Shown here: one piece after another, positions 37,901 to 46,605 of the stretch
How positions within the stretch are numbered: the first letter of the stretch is position 1
How the letters are laid out: each line of letters starts with the position of its first letter
Assembly: GCA_020829485.1 (NCBI GenBank)
Contig: JAIVFU010000019.1
Location: forward strand, 1-64,000
Origin: Nostoc sp. CHAB 5834
GTDB taxonomy: Bacteria; Cyanobacteriota; Cyanobacteriia; Cyanobacteriales; Nostocaceae
Direction of reading: 5' to 3'
DNA length: 64,000 nucleotides
Made by a program: the position numbers and the translations under genes
The notes under the pieces: model-generated
Database searches by the model: none
What the model was told of the DNA's origin: nothing
The model's input: the letters and a program-made list of their open reading frames with translations, nothing else

Positions 37901-38062
37901 GGCATTGATAAAATCGGTCTGGGCGGTATTGCCCTCAGTAGTCTAAGGGTATTGCAACAGGGTGCTGACACTCTCGTGAAAACCGGAAATACAGAGTTGG
38001 TTTCATTGGTGCAAATTAACTTAACTAGCTTGACTGTAAATGACTTCGTTGGATTTAGTTAA
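34976..38062 (+). CDS. RTX protein: phytase-like domain with inserted glycerophosphodiesterase
   Basis: In this 1028-residue protein a phytase-like esterase domain starts at residue 1 ([38 protein letters not shown]) and is interrupted at about 178 by a complete GDPD barrel. The GDPD carries [35 protein letters not shown] and RHEP, and ends near 555 with [16 protein letters not shown]. The phytase-like fold resumes at about 570 ([29 protein letters not shown]). RTX calcium repeats occupy 800-1010. GDPD splits glycerophosphodiesters to glycerol-3-phosphate; both activities would be extracellular. The RTX tail closely resembles that of the upstream protein, so one tail is probably a copy of the other. 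Confidence 0.92.
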   Translation: MAIELVGFASLPADTYGDGPTSGEGISANGRTGPFPGQPIQGFSGVQFANSNSFYFLSDNGYGSKDNSADFLLRINRLDPNFKGTENGDGTVKVLDYIQLSDPNNKIPFQIVNEGSSQRLLTGADFDVESFVFDKDGTIWVGEEFGPYLLHFDATGKLLEAPIATPDQFKTLNGEAPKVIGHRGASGDLPEHTLQAYIKAIADGADFIEPDLVVTKDGVLIARHEPALAILNADGSVNLSNTTTDVYDISKYPQFADRKKTVSLDGNTITGWFAEDFTLEEIKTLGAIQRLPFRDQSFNGQFEIPTLAEIIDLVKQVEAQTGKKIGIYPETKHPTYSAEEATYVGTTEKINRNISEILIDTLKAENFTDPSRIFIQSFEVGNLKDLHDRIMPEAGVDIPLVQLLDASGIELNGTLIETQPYDLEVSNDPRTYGDLRTPQGLAEIATYADGIGPWKRMIVSVRGTDANGDGLADDVNGDGEVNDADRTTLPPTTLIQDAHNAGLQVHPYTFRDEDLYLAADYLGNPELEFQQFFQLGVDALFTDFPNTGDKVRDFLSDPQNNLVRSPQNPDVLSGDAFANLGGSKGFEGGAINASKTKLYMLLEGTVQGDPAGALRINEFDIASREYTGNKLYYKLENPAYAIGDLAVINDNEYLVIERDGGQGAAAEFKKIYKIDLSKTDSNGYVAKEEVGDLLNIQDPNDLNGDGKTTFDFPFVTIENVLVVDKNTILVANDNNYPFSTGRPGNDPQNPIIDNNEIILLKLENPLNLAPGLGQPQAEVIKFASSTSDDITTGPNQTLFTGDGADFVEGNKGNTIQTGNGDDTVLVGSDSSVSTGDGNDQIFIGQNGSAQNTSANGGNGDDEVTVVEASGNNNLFGAAGADTLTVIEGSRQLSFGGSGNDSFTSQGSNNRLYGGSGDDQLFSNANDSLFGGDGDDVLFAGQEGGNRLSGGTGADQFWITNGSLPASKNIITDFAIGIDKIGLGGIALSSLRVLQQGADTLVKTGNTELVSLVQINLTSLTVNDFVGFS

Positions 38063-38100
38063 GTAATCAAACGGACATAAGATTACTTAGCAAAATAATA

Positions 38101-38134
38101 CAACCCCATCCCGCTTGGGATATGGGGTTGTTTT
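38101..38134 (+). terminator. Rho-independent terminator after the GDPD/phytase gene
   Basis: CAACCCCATCCC and GGGATATGGGGTTG form a strong stem, followed by TTTTAT. It lies 39 bases past the stop and separates the enzyme gene from the exporter genes. Confidence 0.88.
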
Positions 38135-38721
38135 ATGCATAGCAATTAAATGGACTCAATAAGCTGTTAACTGTTGACTGTTGACTGTTGACTTTTGACG
38201 GGTTTTCAGTCATCAGTCATCAGTCATCACTCATCAGTAAAAAACAATTCAAAAATTTCAAGTTTTTTTGATTACATAATTCTTAACTAGGGTATTTACT
38301 TAAAAAAGCATCTGTGATAATTTCATGTTGATTATCATAATTATATGTAGAATGGGCAAAGCTAAATTTAACAACTGCGTTTCTGTGTCTTAGTTTAATG
38401 ATGAGTATCCATTTTACATAATTGCAATTTTACTGAGTGAAAGCTTGTATAAATTATGTAATATTAACAAAGTGATAACTTATCCTCAATGTATTTACAC
38501 TATACTTTAACTTTATTTTGAAAAACGCATAACAATTGTAAGCGTGTGATATAAGTACAGTCCTGCAATTAGACAAACCTCGCCTCTGTACTTTTACTTA
38601 CTTAGACACCGGAATTCCACAGAAGTCTTGCCATTACTAGCATAAATGCACACAGTGCCACGGTTAGTAAGAAATATTCCCTAATAATTTCGGCTTAATT
38701 CCTCACTTTTACTTGTTTTAT
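38135..38721. other. Leader region of the exporter gene with short tandem repeats
   Basis: CTGTTGACTGTTGAC and CAGTCATCAGTCATC arrays lie at 38166-38240. The remaining 480 bases are AT-rich and probably contain the exporter promoter, but no clear site is visible. Confidence 0.6.
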
Positions 38722-41700
38722 ATGACTTATATTAAGAACAGTTTCGTCGAATTTGTCAGCACCATAGAAGGGTTTAATCACTTACCAGATGGAGCGATCG
38801 CTAATCTATCAGAACAGGTGCAAGCTTGGCGCTATCGGATAGGTCAGAAAATCATCGGTAAAGAAAGTCTCCCGGAACACATCACGATCATTTATGAGGG
38901 ACAAGTGCGCCTGTTGGGATATGACCCCCAGACACAACTGCCAATTACCCTAAAATTGCTGCAACCTGGGGAAATTATCGGCGAAATTGGTTTGTTGCGC
39001 GATGTTGCCTGTGAAACCGCGATCGCCTCCACCGAAGTAGTATGTTTAACCTTGAATGCATCGGCATATTTTAGCTTTCTGGGTTTATACCCAGATTTTG
39101 CCAATGTTCGCAAGAACCGCAGCTATTTAATAGAAGTTTTTGATATTCTCAGTTCATATTGGAAACAGCAACCGCTCGCTACTTTAAATTTTAAAGATGT
39201 GGCAGAAAACGCCTTACCACAGGCGATAACACATTACCTGCCTCCAGGGGCAACTCCATTCAACCAACTCGATAGGGAAAGAGTCTGGTTTTTGAGTGGC
39301 GGAGGCACAGTAAGAAATTTCTCACCAGGCGATCGCCTAGAATCGGACAATGACAGAGACAATATCCAAGTCATCAGTCAAAACCCCGCCCGGTTGGTTG
39401 GTATACATCCGTCAGATTTGATCTTGGAAGATAGTCATGAGATAGTACTTGCGGTAAGTAACACTAAATCAGATAGCCAAGAGGAATTAGATATACCCTA
39501 CGCATCAACCGAAATAGTTCCCCAGACACCCCCCCCAACCTCAAACAGTTCGTCAAAACAAAAATACCCGTTTTTTAGTGGTAAGGGAGAATTAAATACA
39601 GCCTTCGCCTGCTTCCAAATGATTGCGAAGCACCTAGAAATGCCGTTTCGTCGAGAAGTGGTTCGCCGCATTTTAACTGAGCAAGTCAAACGTCAGGGTG
39701 TCATATCGTTTCAAGTTACTGCTTACCTGGCAGAGTTAATCGGACTGAAGGCGCAGTTGATAGAGCTACCAATCGCCTCAGTGTCCCGCATTCCGACACC
39801 GGCGCTGATTCGTTATGGTGATAATTTTGCCGTTTTATATGAAGTGGATGCAAATACCGCAGTTGTGGGTGTCCCATCCAAAGGCATTGTGCGCTGCAAA
39901 CCCGCTGAATTGGTTGAACAATTAGATGTTGATCCAACCGACTTTCCGCCCAAAGTTAAGGTATTATTGCTGACTGCTACCAATCAAACACCGCAAGAGC
40001 GTTTTAGCTTACGGTGGTTTATCCCCTATTTGTCAAAGCACCGTCGAGTCCTGATAGAGGTCTTTATCGCTTCCTTTTTCGTGCAATTGGCAGCGTTGGC
40101 GAATCCTCTGGTGGTTCAGCTAATTATCGACAAAGTTATCACTCAAAATAGTATTGGCACACTACATATTTTGGGGATTTTGCTATTAGTAGTCGGACTA
40201 TTTGAAGCAGTACTGACTACCTTACGAACCTACTTATTTGTCGATACCACTAACCGGATCGATATGGGTTTAGGGTCACAAATTATTGACCACTTATTAC
40301 GTTTACCACTGCGCTACTTTGAACGCCGACCGGTGGGTGAACTTTCCACTCGCATCAACGAATTAGAAAATATCCGCCAATTCTTGACTGGTACTGCCTT
40401 AACAGTCGGGTTAGATGCTCTATTTTCGCTAGTCTATATCGGTGTGATGCTGATTTACAGTTGGCAACTCACCTTAGTAGGCTTAAGCACAATTCCAGTG
40501 TTTGTGATTATCACCTTAGTTGCTTCTCCCACCATTAGTAGACAGTTACGTGCCAAAGCCGAACGCAACGCCGAAACTCAATCTTATTTAGTGGAGGTGA
40601 TGTCAGGAATTCAAACGGTAAAAGCGCAAAATATCGAATTGCGATCGCGCTTTTCTTGGCAAGAGCGTTATGCTCGGTTTGTCGCCGCCGGTTTTAAAAC
40701 AGTTGTAACTTCCACCCTCGCTAACTCTACCAGCAGCTTTCTCAATAAACTCAGTAGCTTACTCGTGTTGTGGGTAGGAGCTTATTTAGTACTCCAAGGA
40801 GAATTAACTTTAGGCGAATTAATTGCTTTTAGAATTATATCGGGTTACGTTACCAGCCCAATATTGCGTTTAGCTCAACTCTGGCAAAGCTTCCAAGAAA
40901 CAGCCTTGTCTCTAGAGCGTTTAAGCGATATTGTCGATACGCCACAAGAAGGAGAAACAGACCGCTACAATATACCCTTACCTGCGATTAAGGGAGCAGT
41001 GAAATACGAAAATGTTTCCTTCCGTTTTGGCACAAGTGGCCCTCTGCAACTTTCTAATGTCAACCTCGAATTTGAGCCAGGGAAATTTGTCGGCATTGTC
41101 GGACAAAGTGGATCTGGTAAAAGTACGATGATGAAGTTATTGCTGAGACTTTACGAAACTGAGTCCGGCAGAATTTTGATTGATGGTTATGATATTGCCA
41201 AAGTGGAACTCTATTCGCTACGACGACAAATAGGCGTAGTTCCCCAAGAGACGTTGTTGTTTGACGGTAGCGTTCAAGAAAATATTGCCCTAACCAATCC
41301 CGATGCGACAACCGAAGAAATTATCGAAGCGGCTCAGGTTGCGTGCGCCCACGAGTTTATCATGAACTTACCCAACGGTTACAACACGCGGGTGGGAGAA
41401 CGGGGTTCTGCACTTTCAGGGGGACAACGACAAAGAATTGCGATCGCTCGTTCTGTTTTACAACGACCAAAATTACTGGTTTTAGATGAAGCAACCAGCG
41501 CATTAGATTATCCCACAGAACGGCAAATATGTCTCAATTTAGCCAAAGCATTCAAGGGTGATACAGTATTTTTTATTACCCATCGGCTGAACACTGTAAG
41601 TAATGCAGACATGATCGTTGTGATGGATAATAGCAGGGTTATAGAACAAGGTAGCCATCACGAATTAATGGCTACTAAAGGTCATTATTTTTACCTGTAT

Positions 41701-41724
41701 CAGCAACAAGATGTGAACTTGTAA
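38722..41724 (+). CDS. Type I secretion ABC transporter with cNMP-binding and degenerate C39 domains
   Basis: This 1000-residue inner membrane exporter is HlyB-like. Residues 20-160 resemble a cyclic-nucleotide-binding domain (LLQPGEIIGEIGLLRD). Residues 290-420 are a peptidase C39-like domain in which the catalytic Cys is missing (LNTAFACFQMI in place of DCGxACLxMI) and the His is replaced (GDNFAVLYE). A six-helix TM domain covers about 440-710. The ATPase has GQSGSGKST, LSGGQRQRIAIARS, LLVLDEATSALD and ITHRL. A non-cleaving C39-like domain is typical of exporters for RTX proteins, whose signal is C-terminal. The HetC family has the same layout. The ATG at 38722 is preferred to TTG at 38713. 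The HlyD gene follows; a TolC gene is not in the window. Confidence 0.93.
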   Translation: MTYIKNSFVEFVSTIEGFNHLPDGAIANLSEQVQAWRYRIGQKIIGKESLPEHITIIYEGQVRLLGYDPQTQLPITLKLLQPGEIIGEIGLLRDVACETAIASTEVVCLTLNASAYFSFLGLYPDFANVRKNRSYLIEVFDILSSYWKQQPLATLNFKDVAENALPQAITHYLPPGATPFNQLDRERVWFLSGGGTVRNFSPGDRLESDNDRDNIQVISQNPARLVGIHPSDLILEDSHEIVLAVSNTKSDSQEELDIPYASTEIVPQTPPPTSNSSSKQKYPFFSGKGELNTAFACFQMIAKHLEMPFRREVVRRILTEQVKRQGVISFQVTAYLAELIGLKAQLIELPIASVSRIPTPALIRYGDNFAVLYEVDANTAVVGVPSKGIVRCKPAELVEQLDVDPTDFPPKVKVLLLTATNQTPQERFSLRWFIPYLSKHRRVLIEVFIASFFVQLAALANPLVVQLIIDKVITQNSIGTLHILGILLLVVGLFEAVLTTLRTYLFVDTTNRIDMGLGSQIIDHLLRLPLRYFERRPVGELSTRINELENIRQFLTGTALTVGLDALFSLVYIGVMLIYSWQLTLVGLSTIPVFVIITLVASPTISRQLRAKAERNAETQSYLVEVMSGIQTVKAQNIELRSRFSWQERYARFVAAGFKTVVTSTLANSTSSFLNKLSSLLVLWVGAYLVLQGELTLGELIAFRIISGYVTSPILRLAQLWQSFQETALSLERLSDIVDTPQEGETDRYNIPLPAIKGAVKYENVSFRFGTSGPLQLSNVNLEFEPGKFVGIVGQSGSGKSTMMKLLLRLYETESGRILIDGYDIAKVELYSLRRQIGVVPQETLLFDGSVQENIALTNPDATTEEIIEAAQVACAHEFIMNLPNGYNTRVGERGSALSGGQRQRIAIARSVLQRPKLLVLDEATSALDYPTERQICLNLAKAFKGDTVFFITHRLNTVSNADMIVVMDNSRVIEQGSHHELMATKGHYFYLYQQQDVNL

Positions 41725-41868
41725 TGTAATTAGTCAATTGCATTGGGCATGGGGCATTGGGAAAGAGGAGGCAGAAGGTTCTAAAATGTTTGAATTTTGA
41801 ATTGATTTTTCCCCCTCACTCCCTGCCTCTTTTTCAAAAGATTTTCAGTTTGACTAACATTCTATAGA

Positions 41869-42000
41869 TAAGTAGGCAGGCATAATTAAACATAATAATA
41901 AAATCCTAGTTCGTAGTGAGCGATTCATCGCTCAAAACAAGGATTATCAGGACTAAAGTCCTTACTACAAACTTTAATTTATTTACGCCGAGCTACTTAT
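41869..42000. mobile_element. 132-bp MITE with ATAAGTAG ends
   Basis: ATAAGTAGGCAGGCATAATTAAA at the left and, inverted, ATAAGTAGCTCGGCGTAAATAAA at the right enclose GTAGTGAGCGATTCATCGCT and AGGACTAAAGTCCT hairpins. It lies in the exporter-adaptor spacer and is the same family as 18465-18588 and 55231-55358. Confidence 0.7.
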
Positions 42001-42110
42001 AGCAATAACCGTAAGGTGGGTACTATCACAAAATATCAAAATCAAGGTTTTCGCATTGATAAAGAGTGCCCACTCTACAAAAAATCTAAAATCCAAAATC
42101 TAAAATCGTT

Positions 42111-43694
42111 ATGACTCAACTTAATGGGAATCACGTCAACGGCAATCAGAAAAACGGCAATCACAAAAATGGAGTCAAGCAAGATTCATTAGTACTTACA
42201 AAACAACAGAAAGCTGCTCAACAATCTTTAATCAACTCAAGTAGTCAGGAATTTGAGCAATCTATTGTCTTGCGCCAATCTCCAATTTGGTCGCGTACAA
42301 TCATGGTGACTTTAATGGCCCTAGCCTGCTTTGGCATTGCTTGGGCTTATTTTGCCAAAATTGAGCAAGTAGTGCCAGCAACAGGGCAATTAAAGCCAGA
42401 AGGAACAGTCAAAGAAGTTCAGGCTCCTGTTAGTGGAGTCGTGAAAACAGTTAATGTTAAAGATGGGCAAGCAGTAAAGCCAGGAGATTTGTTGCTAACT
42501 TTTGATTCCATCGCTTCTATTGCTGAATTAGATTCTTTGAAGAAAATTCGCGTTGCATTAACTAGAGAAAACCAAATTTATCGCCGATTGATGGCGGCAA
42601 CTAACGCCAGTGGTTCTGAACTGTTATATTTGCGCGGTAATTTGCCACAAGAAACTGCTTTTCTGCTGAAAAGTAGGTCAGCCTTAACAGGAGAAAATGA
42701 ATTATTACGGACTCAATTAAAAAATTCTGGTGTAGGTTCTGAGCTAGGTATTGATGAGCAACAACTTCTACAAGTTGCCAAAAAAGAATTAGACTCTCGC
42801 TCCTCAGCAGCGCGATTAGAAGTAGAAAAAATTAAAAAACAACTAGCTCAAAATAAATATAAGCTGGAAGATAGTAAAGCAAGTTTAGCTATTCAAGAGG
42901 GGATTTTAGCTAAACTTAAGATATTATCAGAAGAAGGTGGTATTTCTCAGCTTCAATATCTCAACCAACAACAAGAAGTACAAAACCGCACGGCAGAAGT
43001 AGCGCAATTAGGTGAGGAAGAAAAACGCCTCCAGTTTGATATACAAAAAGGGCAACAAGAGTTAAGCAATACGGTGGCTGTTTCTGATAAAAACATTTTG
43101 GATAAGATAGCTGATAACAAACAGCGCATTGCTCAAATCGATAGCCAATTCATGAAAGTTATTTTAGATAATGAGCAGCGTTTAGCAGATGTCAATAGTA
43201 AAATCTCTCAAGCACAGTTAAATGTTAAATATCAAGAACTCCGTGCGCCTGTAGCCGGAACAGTTTTCGATTTACAAGCAAAAAACCCTGGATTTGTAGC
43301 GACTCCGACTACAAAACTGCTGCAAATAGTCCCAAATGAAAACTATATAGCTGAAGTTTTCATCACTAACAAAGATATCGGTTTTGTACGAAAAGGTATG
43401 AAGGTAGATATCAGAATTGACTCTTTTCCTTACAGCGAATTTGGCGATATCAAAGGGGAACTGGCTGGGATAGGGTCAGACGCATTACCGCCAGACCAAA
43501 CACATCAATTTTATAGATTTCCGGCAAAGCTCAATTTAGATAAACAATCTTTAGTGATTAGGGGTAAAAACGTCCCCTTGCAATCAGGTATGTCCATTAG
43601 TGCCAATATAAAAGTACGCGAAGAACGGACTGTGCTTAGTTTATTCACTGAGATGTTTACCAAGCAAATTGATACTCTTAAAGAGGTACGTTAA
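42111..43694 (+). CDS. HlyD-family membrane fusion protein
   Basis: The 527-residue periplasmic adaptor of a type I secretion system links the ABC exporter to an outer membrane TolC. It has a polar asparagine-rich N-terminal tail (NGNHVNGNQKNGNHKNG), one TM helix (about 63-85, MVTLMALACFGIAWAYF), a first lipoyl half (GQLKPEGTVKEVQAPVSGVV), a long coiled coil (about 150-390), and the second lipoyl half with beta-barrel (YQELRAPVAGTVFDLQAKNPG). It follows the exporter on the same strand after 386 bp. The position after two RTX genes suggests that they are cargo. Confidence 0.93.
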   Translation: MTQLNGNHVNGNQKNGNHKNGVKQDSLVLTKQQKAAQQSLINSSSQEFEQSIVLRQSPIWSRTIMVTLMALACFGIAWAYFAKIEQVVPATGQLKPEGTVKEVQAPVSGVVKTVNVKDGQAVKPGDLLLTFDSIASIAELDSLKKIRVALTRENQIYRRLMAATNASGSELLYLRGNLPQETAFLLKSRSALTGENELLRTQLKNSGVGSELGIDEQQLLQVAKKELDSRSSAARLEVEKIKKQLAQNKYKLEDSKASLAIQEGILAKLKILSEEGGISQLQYLNQQQEVQNRTAEVAQLGEEEKRLQFDIQKGQQELSNTVAVSDKNILDKIADNKQRIAQIDSQFMKVILDNEQRLADVNSKISQAQLNVKYQELRAPVAGTVFDLQAKNPGFVATPTTKLLQIVPNENYIAEVFITNKDIGFVRKGMKVDIRIDSFPYSEFGDIKGELAGIGSDALPPDQTHQFYRFPAKLNLDKQSLVIRGKNVPLQSGMSISANIKVREERTVLSLFTEMFTKQIDTLKEVR

Positions 43695-43780
43695 TATCAT
43701 GTCCGCTTGATTGCTTATTTAACCTGAAGAACCCCACCCCGCCAAAGCTATGCTTTGTCTCCCCTCCCGAAGAGCGGGGA

Positions 43781-43876
43781 AGGGTTATAAAAGTTCGTAG
43801 TAAGGACTTTAGTCCTTGATTTGAGCAATAAATCGCTCACTACAAACCCTTCATAACTAATGGGACAGACCACTAG
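43781..43876. mobile_element. CTAGTGGTCTGTC-family MITE, left end truncated
   Basis: GGGTTATAAAAGTTCGTAG through to GGGACAGACCACTAG repeats the internal part and right end of the element at 27369-27490 nearly base for base; the left terminal repeat is absent. It lies between the convergent hlyD and purQ genes together with a TAGAGAC...GTCTCTA hairpin at 43892-43925. Confidence 0.75.
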
Positions 43877-43965
43877 ACATCTCCGAAAATAAATGTAGAG
43901 ACTTTGCATTGCAACGTCTCTACAAGGGTTTCAGGTAACGCATAATTCATTTCTGGAGATGTCTA

Positions 43966-44640
43966 CTAGGCTAATGCCGCTACCTTCTCTAACAATCCCT
44001 GAAACAGCCTCAAGCCATCGCTATTGCCCAGCATCGCGTCAGATGCTCTTTCTGGGTGTGGCATCATCCCCAACACATTGCCGTGGCGATCGCAAATTCC
44101 GGCAATGTTGTTCAGTGAACCGTTAGGATTCTCCCCTTCATAGCGAAACACAACTTGCCCGTTATCTTCAATTTCTGCCAAAGTGGCTGCGTCAGCGTAG
44201 AATTGTCCCTCTCCGTGGGCAATGGGCAAAGTGATAACTTCACCAGTCGTATAAGCTTGCGTCCAAGGGAGATTAGTCCGCTCAACTTTCAAGGGGACGC
44301 GATCGCAAATAAAATGCAAATCCCGATTTTTAGTCAATATTCCTGGCAAAAGTCCAGCTTCAGTTAATACCTGAAAACCGTTGCAAATACCGATTACAAA
44401 CTTACCCTTTTGGGCATGTTCGATAACCTGCTGCATCACGGGTGAAAAACGCGCGATCGCACCGCAGCGTAAATAGTCCCCGTAACTAAAGCCACCAGGG
44501 ATGATAACGACATCCAAATCAGCAATATCTGTTTCTTGATGCCAAACCATGCGAGTAGGTTGTCCTAGCAAGTCTCTGGTTACATAAGCAACATCGCGAT
44601 CGCAATTAGAACCGGGAAAAACAATAACACCGAATTTCAT
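43966..44640 (-). CDS. purQ: Phosphoribosylformylglycinamidine synthase, glutaminase subunit
   Basis: This class I glutamine amidotransferase supplies ammonia to PurL in the fourth step of purine synthesis, with PurS as bridging subunit. The 224-residue product has KFGVIVFPGSNCDRD, IIPGGFSYGDYLRCG, the catalytic Cys in GICNGFQVL, and the His-Glu pair in MMPHPERA. Its start is 165 bp downstream of purS on the same strand, and the spacer contains a GGGGAGT heptamer array. The pair is an operon; purL is not in the window. Confidence 0.97.
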   Translation of the reverse strand: MKFGVIVFPGSNCDRDVAYVTRDLLGQPTRMVWHQETDIADLDVVIIPGGFSYGDYLRCGAIARFSPVMQQVIEHAQKGKFVIGICNGFQVLTEAGLLPGILTKNRDLHFICDRVPLKVERTNLPWTQAYTTGEVITLPIAHGEGQFYADAATLAEIEDNGQVVFRYEGENPNGSLNNIAGICDRHGNVLGMMPHPERASDAMLGNSDGLRLFQGLLEKVAALA

Positions 44641-44651
44641 GGTTAATCAAA

Positions 44652-44704
44652 GGGAGTGGGGAGTGGGGAGTGGGGAGTGGGGAGTGGGGAGTGGGGAGTG
44701 GGGG
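44652..44704. repeat. GGGGAGT heptamer array in the purS-purQ spacer
   Basis: About seven uninterrupted GGGGAGT units, followed by more purine-rich sequence. Similar arrays are at 3743, 48163, 48273, 55074 and 61294. On the transcribed strand this is a pyrimidine-rich ACTCCCC tract inside the operon. Confidence 0.9.
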
Positions 44705-44805
44705 CAAGGGAGGCGGGGGAGGCAGGGGGCAAGGGGGATAAAAATTAACTCTTTCCCCTCTGCTCCCTGCTCCCTGCCCCTCTGCCTCTTTCTAATGCCT
44801 AATCC

Positions 44806-45084
44806 CTAAAAGACTCCCGTTTGGGTTTCGACCTCAATCAAATCAAAGCGATAATTTTCAATCACGGGATTTGCTAGCATTTGGTCACAAATGCGATCAA
44901 GGTCTTGACGAGCTTTTTTCTCATCAGACGAGGTAATGGTGAGTTCAATGTACTTACCAATCCGCACCTGTTCAACGTTCTCGTATCCCATTTGCTTAAG
45001 ACCGGATTGTACAGCTACGCCAGCAGGGTCTAAGACTGAAGGACGAAGCGTCACGAAAATTTTGGCTAGATACTTGGTTTGCAC
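44806..45084 (-). CDS. purS: Phosphoribosylformylglycinamidine synthase subunit PurS
   Basis: The 92-residue protein joins PurQ to PurL in the bacterial multi-subunit FGAM synthase. The sequence KIFVTLRPSVLDPAGVAVQS, then MGYENVEQVRIGKYIELTI and CDQMLANPVIENYRFDL, covers the whole family. It is the first gene of the purS-purQ operon and is divergent from the Fur-family gene. Confidence 0.96.
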   Translation of the reverse strand: MQTKYLAKIFVTLRPSVLDPAGVAVQSGLKQMGYENVEQVRIGKYIELTITSSDEKKARQDLDRICDQMLANPVIENYRFDLIEVETQTGVF

Positions 45085-45228
45085 GGGCTTTTGCTGAATG
45101 CTGCGATCGCTATACTATAACTTTCTGTTCCAACTGAGTGAAAATAAGATTACGAAGCGGTTAAAGTTAATTGATCAATTAGCCCATCTAACAGCTTCAA
45201 CTACAGTGGCATATTAAAATAATTGTCT

Positions 45229-45633
45229 ATGAGAGCCATACGCACCCGCAGTCAAGAGCGTATTTTCAACCTACTGAAAACCATCAAAAAAGGCATTTCT
45301 GCTCAAGATATTTACGTAGAACTACGTAACACAAATCAGAGCATGGGTTTAGCGACAGTTTACCGTTCCCTAGAAGCATTAAAACTCGAAGGCATGGTAC
45401 AAGTGCGGAATTTGGCTAATGGTGAAGCCCTCTATAGTCTAGCCCAGCAAGACAAACACCACCTTACTTGCTTGCAATGTGGTGTATCAATTCCAATTAA
45501 TCAATGCCCAGTTCATGACCTAGAAGACCAGTTACAATCCAGCCATAAGTTTAAAGTTTTTTACCACACCTTAGAGTTTTTTGGGTTGTGTAGTCAATGC
45601 CAGGTAAATCAAGCTACTGGGATTAGTCAATAA
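45229..45633 (+). CDS. zur: Fur-family metal regulator, probably Zur (FurB)
   Basis: The 134-residue regulator has a winged-helix DNA-binding half (about 1-75: RTRSQERIFNLLKTIKKGIS, MGLATVYRSLEALKLEG) and a metal-binding half with HHLTCLQCG (CxxC) and GLCSQCQ (CxxC), which hold the structural zinc. CPVHDLED and FYHTLEFFGLC resemble cyanobacterial Zur/FurB rather than Fur or PerR. It would repress zinc uptake genes when zinc is sufficient. The ATG at 45229 is preferred to the TTG at 45223. The divergent purS gene shares the 144-bp promoter region. Confidence 0.8.
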   Translation: MRAIRTRSQERIFNLLKTIKKGISAQDIYVELRNTNQSMGLATVYRSLEALKLEGMVQVRNLANGEALYSLAQQDKHHLTCLQCGVSIPINQCPVHDLEDQLQSSHKFKVFYHTLEFFGLCSQCQVNQATGISQ

Positions 45634-45767
45634 TCATACCAATTCTATGTGATGTCGCACTTCATTTTTCCACAGACTCAAGCCCGTGGCTACCAGAAAA
45701 AAGCCTGCTTATGCAGGCTAATAATGTGAATTTCTATAAATAAATGGTGTGAGCAGCAAATTTTCTC

Positions 45768-45893
45768 AGGACTTACGCAAAATTATGAAAAAACGAACCG
45801 CAAAGGAGAGGCAGCGCGGTCTTGGGGGTTTCCCCCATGAGCGACTGCTGTCGCAAAGTAATAAGAGTTTGAGAGAGTTTTTGCGTAAGTCCT
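45768..45893. mobile_element. 126-bp element with AGGACTTACGCAA ends
   Basis: AGGACTTACGCAAAA at the left is matched by the inverted TTTTGCGTAAGTCCT at the right, giving a 15-base perfect terminal repeat. Inside is the hairpin GGGGGTTTCCCCC. A related element is at 60688-60851. The flanks ATTTTCTC and ATTTCTTT are only roughly alike. Confidence 0.8.
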
Positions 45894-45932
45894 ATTTCTT
45901 TGATCTTCAAGCTTAACTACAGGAGTAATGCA

Positions 45933-46169
45933 GTGTTGAGAATTAGCGTTGAAGAAGCAGCTATAAATTTAAAATCTCTCTTGGAACGAGTAGCTAGGGG
46001 AGAAGAAGTAATTTTGCTAGAGCAAAATAAAGCTGTAGCTCGTTTAGTTCCTCCGCTACAAAAAGAAGAACGATTAGCAAGTATGAAACAATTTCGTGAT
46101 TCTCTTGAGATTAAGGGTGAGTCATTGAGTACAACTGTCATAAATGCACGTATAGAGGAACGCCGTTGA
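45933..46169 (+). CDS. Antitoxin of the Phd/YefM type (VapB role)
   Basis: The 78-residue antitoxin begins MLRISVEEAAINLKSLLERV and continues ARGEEVILLEQNKAVARLVPP, the Phd/YefM DNA-binding core; the charged C-terminus (SMKQFRDSLEIKGESLS) would wrap the toxin. The start is the GTG at 45933: AGGAG at 45921-45925 lies seven bases upstream, and the ATG at 45928 is out of frame. The gene overlaps the PIN-domain toxin by 4 bases (TTGA). Such pairs repress their own promoter. Confidence 0.88.
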   Translation: MLRISVEEAAINLKSLLERVARGEEVILLEQNKAVARLVPPLQKEERLASMKQFRDSLEIKGESLSTTVINARIEERR

Positions 46170-46588
46170 TTTATTTAGATACAAGCGTTATCGCTCCTTT
46201 GTATTGGACAGAAGCTTTAAGCGATGCAGTTGAGCAATTACTACTCAATGAAACTGAAGTAGGTTTGAGTCAGTTGGTTGAGGTTGAACTCGTTTCTGCG
46301 TTATCGCGTCGAGTCAGAATGCAAGAAATATCTCAGCAAAATGCAATAGCCATTGTAGAAAGTTTCCAAGCAGATTTGGATAGTGGATTTTATACTCAAA
46401 TTGCGGTGGAAACAGTTCACTATAGTTTAGCACGTCAGTGGATTAGTCGCTTTGATACACCATTACGTACACTGGATGCTCTACATTTGACGATCGCATT
46501 TCAAAATCATATCCGATTGGTAACGGCTGATGAGGCTTTAGCAACAAGTGCTGAGATTTTAGGAGTTGAGGTTTTGTTATTGCGGTAA
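46166..46588 (+). CDS. vapC: PIN-domain ribonuclease toxin, VapC type
   Basis: The 140-residue toxin starts MIYLDTSVIAPLYWTEALSD with the first catalytic Asp, has VEVELVSALSRRV with the Glu, and ends with LRTLDALHLTIAFQNHIRLVTADEALATSA, which carries the last acidic residues. These are the four acidic positions of PIN nucleases that cut tRNA or rRNA. The start codon is TTG, overlapping the antitoxin stop, with GAGGAA at 46155-46160. Confidence 0.9.
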   Translation: MIYLDTSVIAPLYWTEALSDAVEQLLLNETEVGLSQLVEVELVSALSRRVRMQEISQQNAIAIVESFQADLDSGFYTQIAVETVHYSLARQWISRFDTPLRTLDALHLTIAFQNHIRLVTADEALATSAEILGVEVLLLR

Positions 46589-46605
46589 ATCAACAACAGG
46601 ATATT

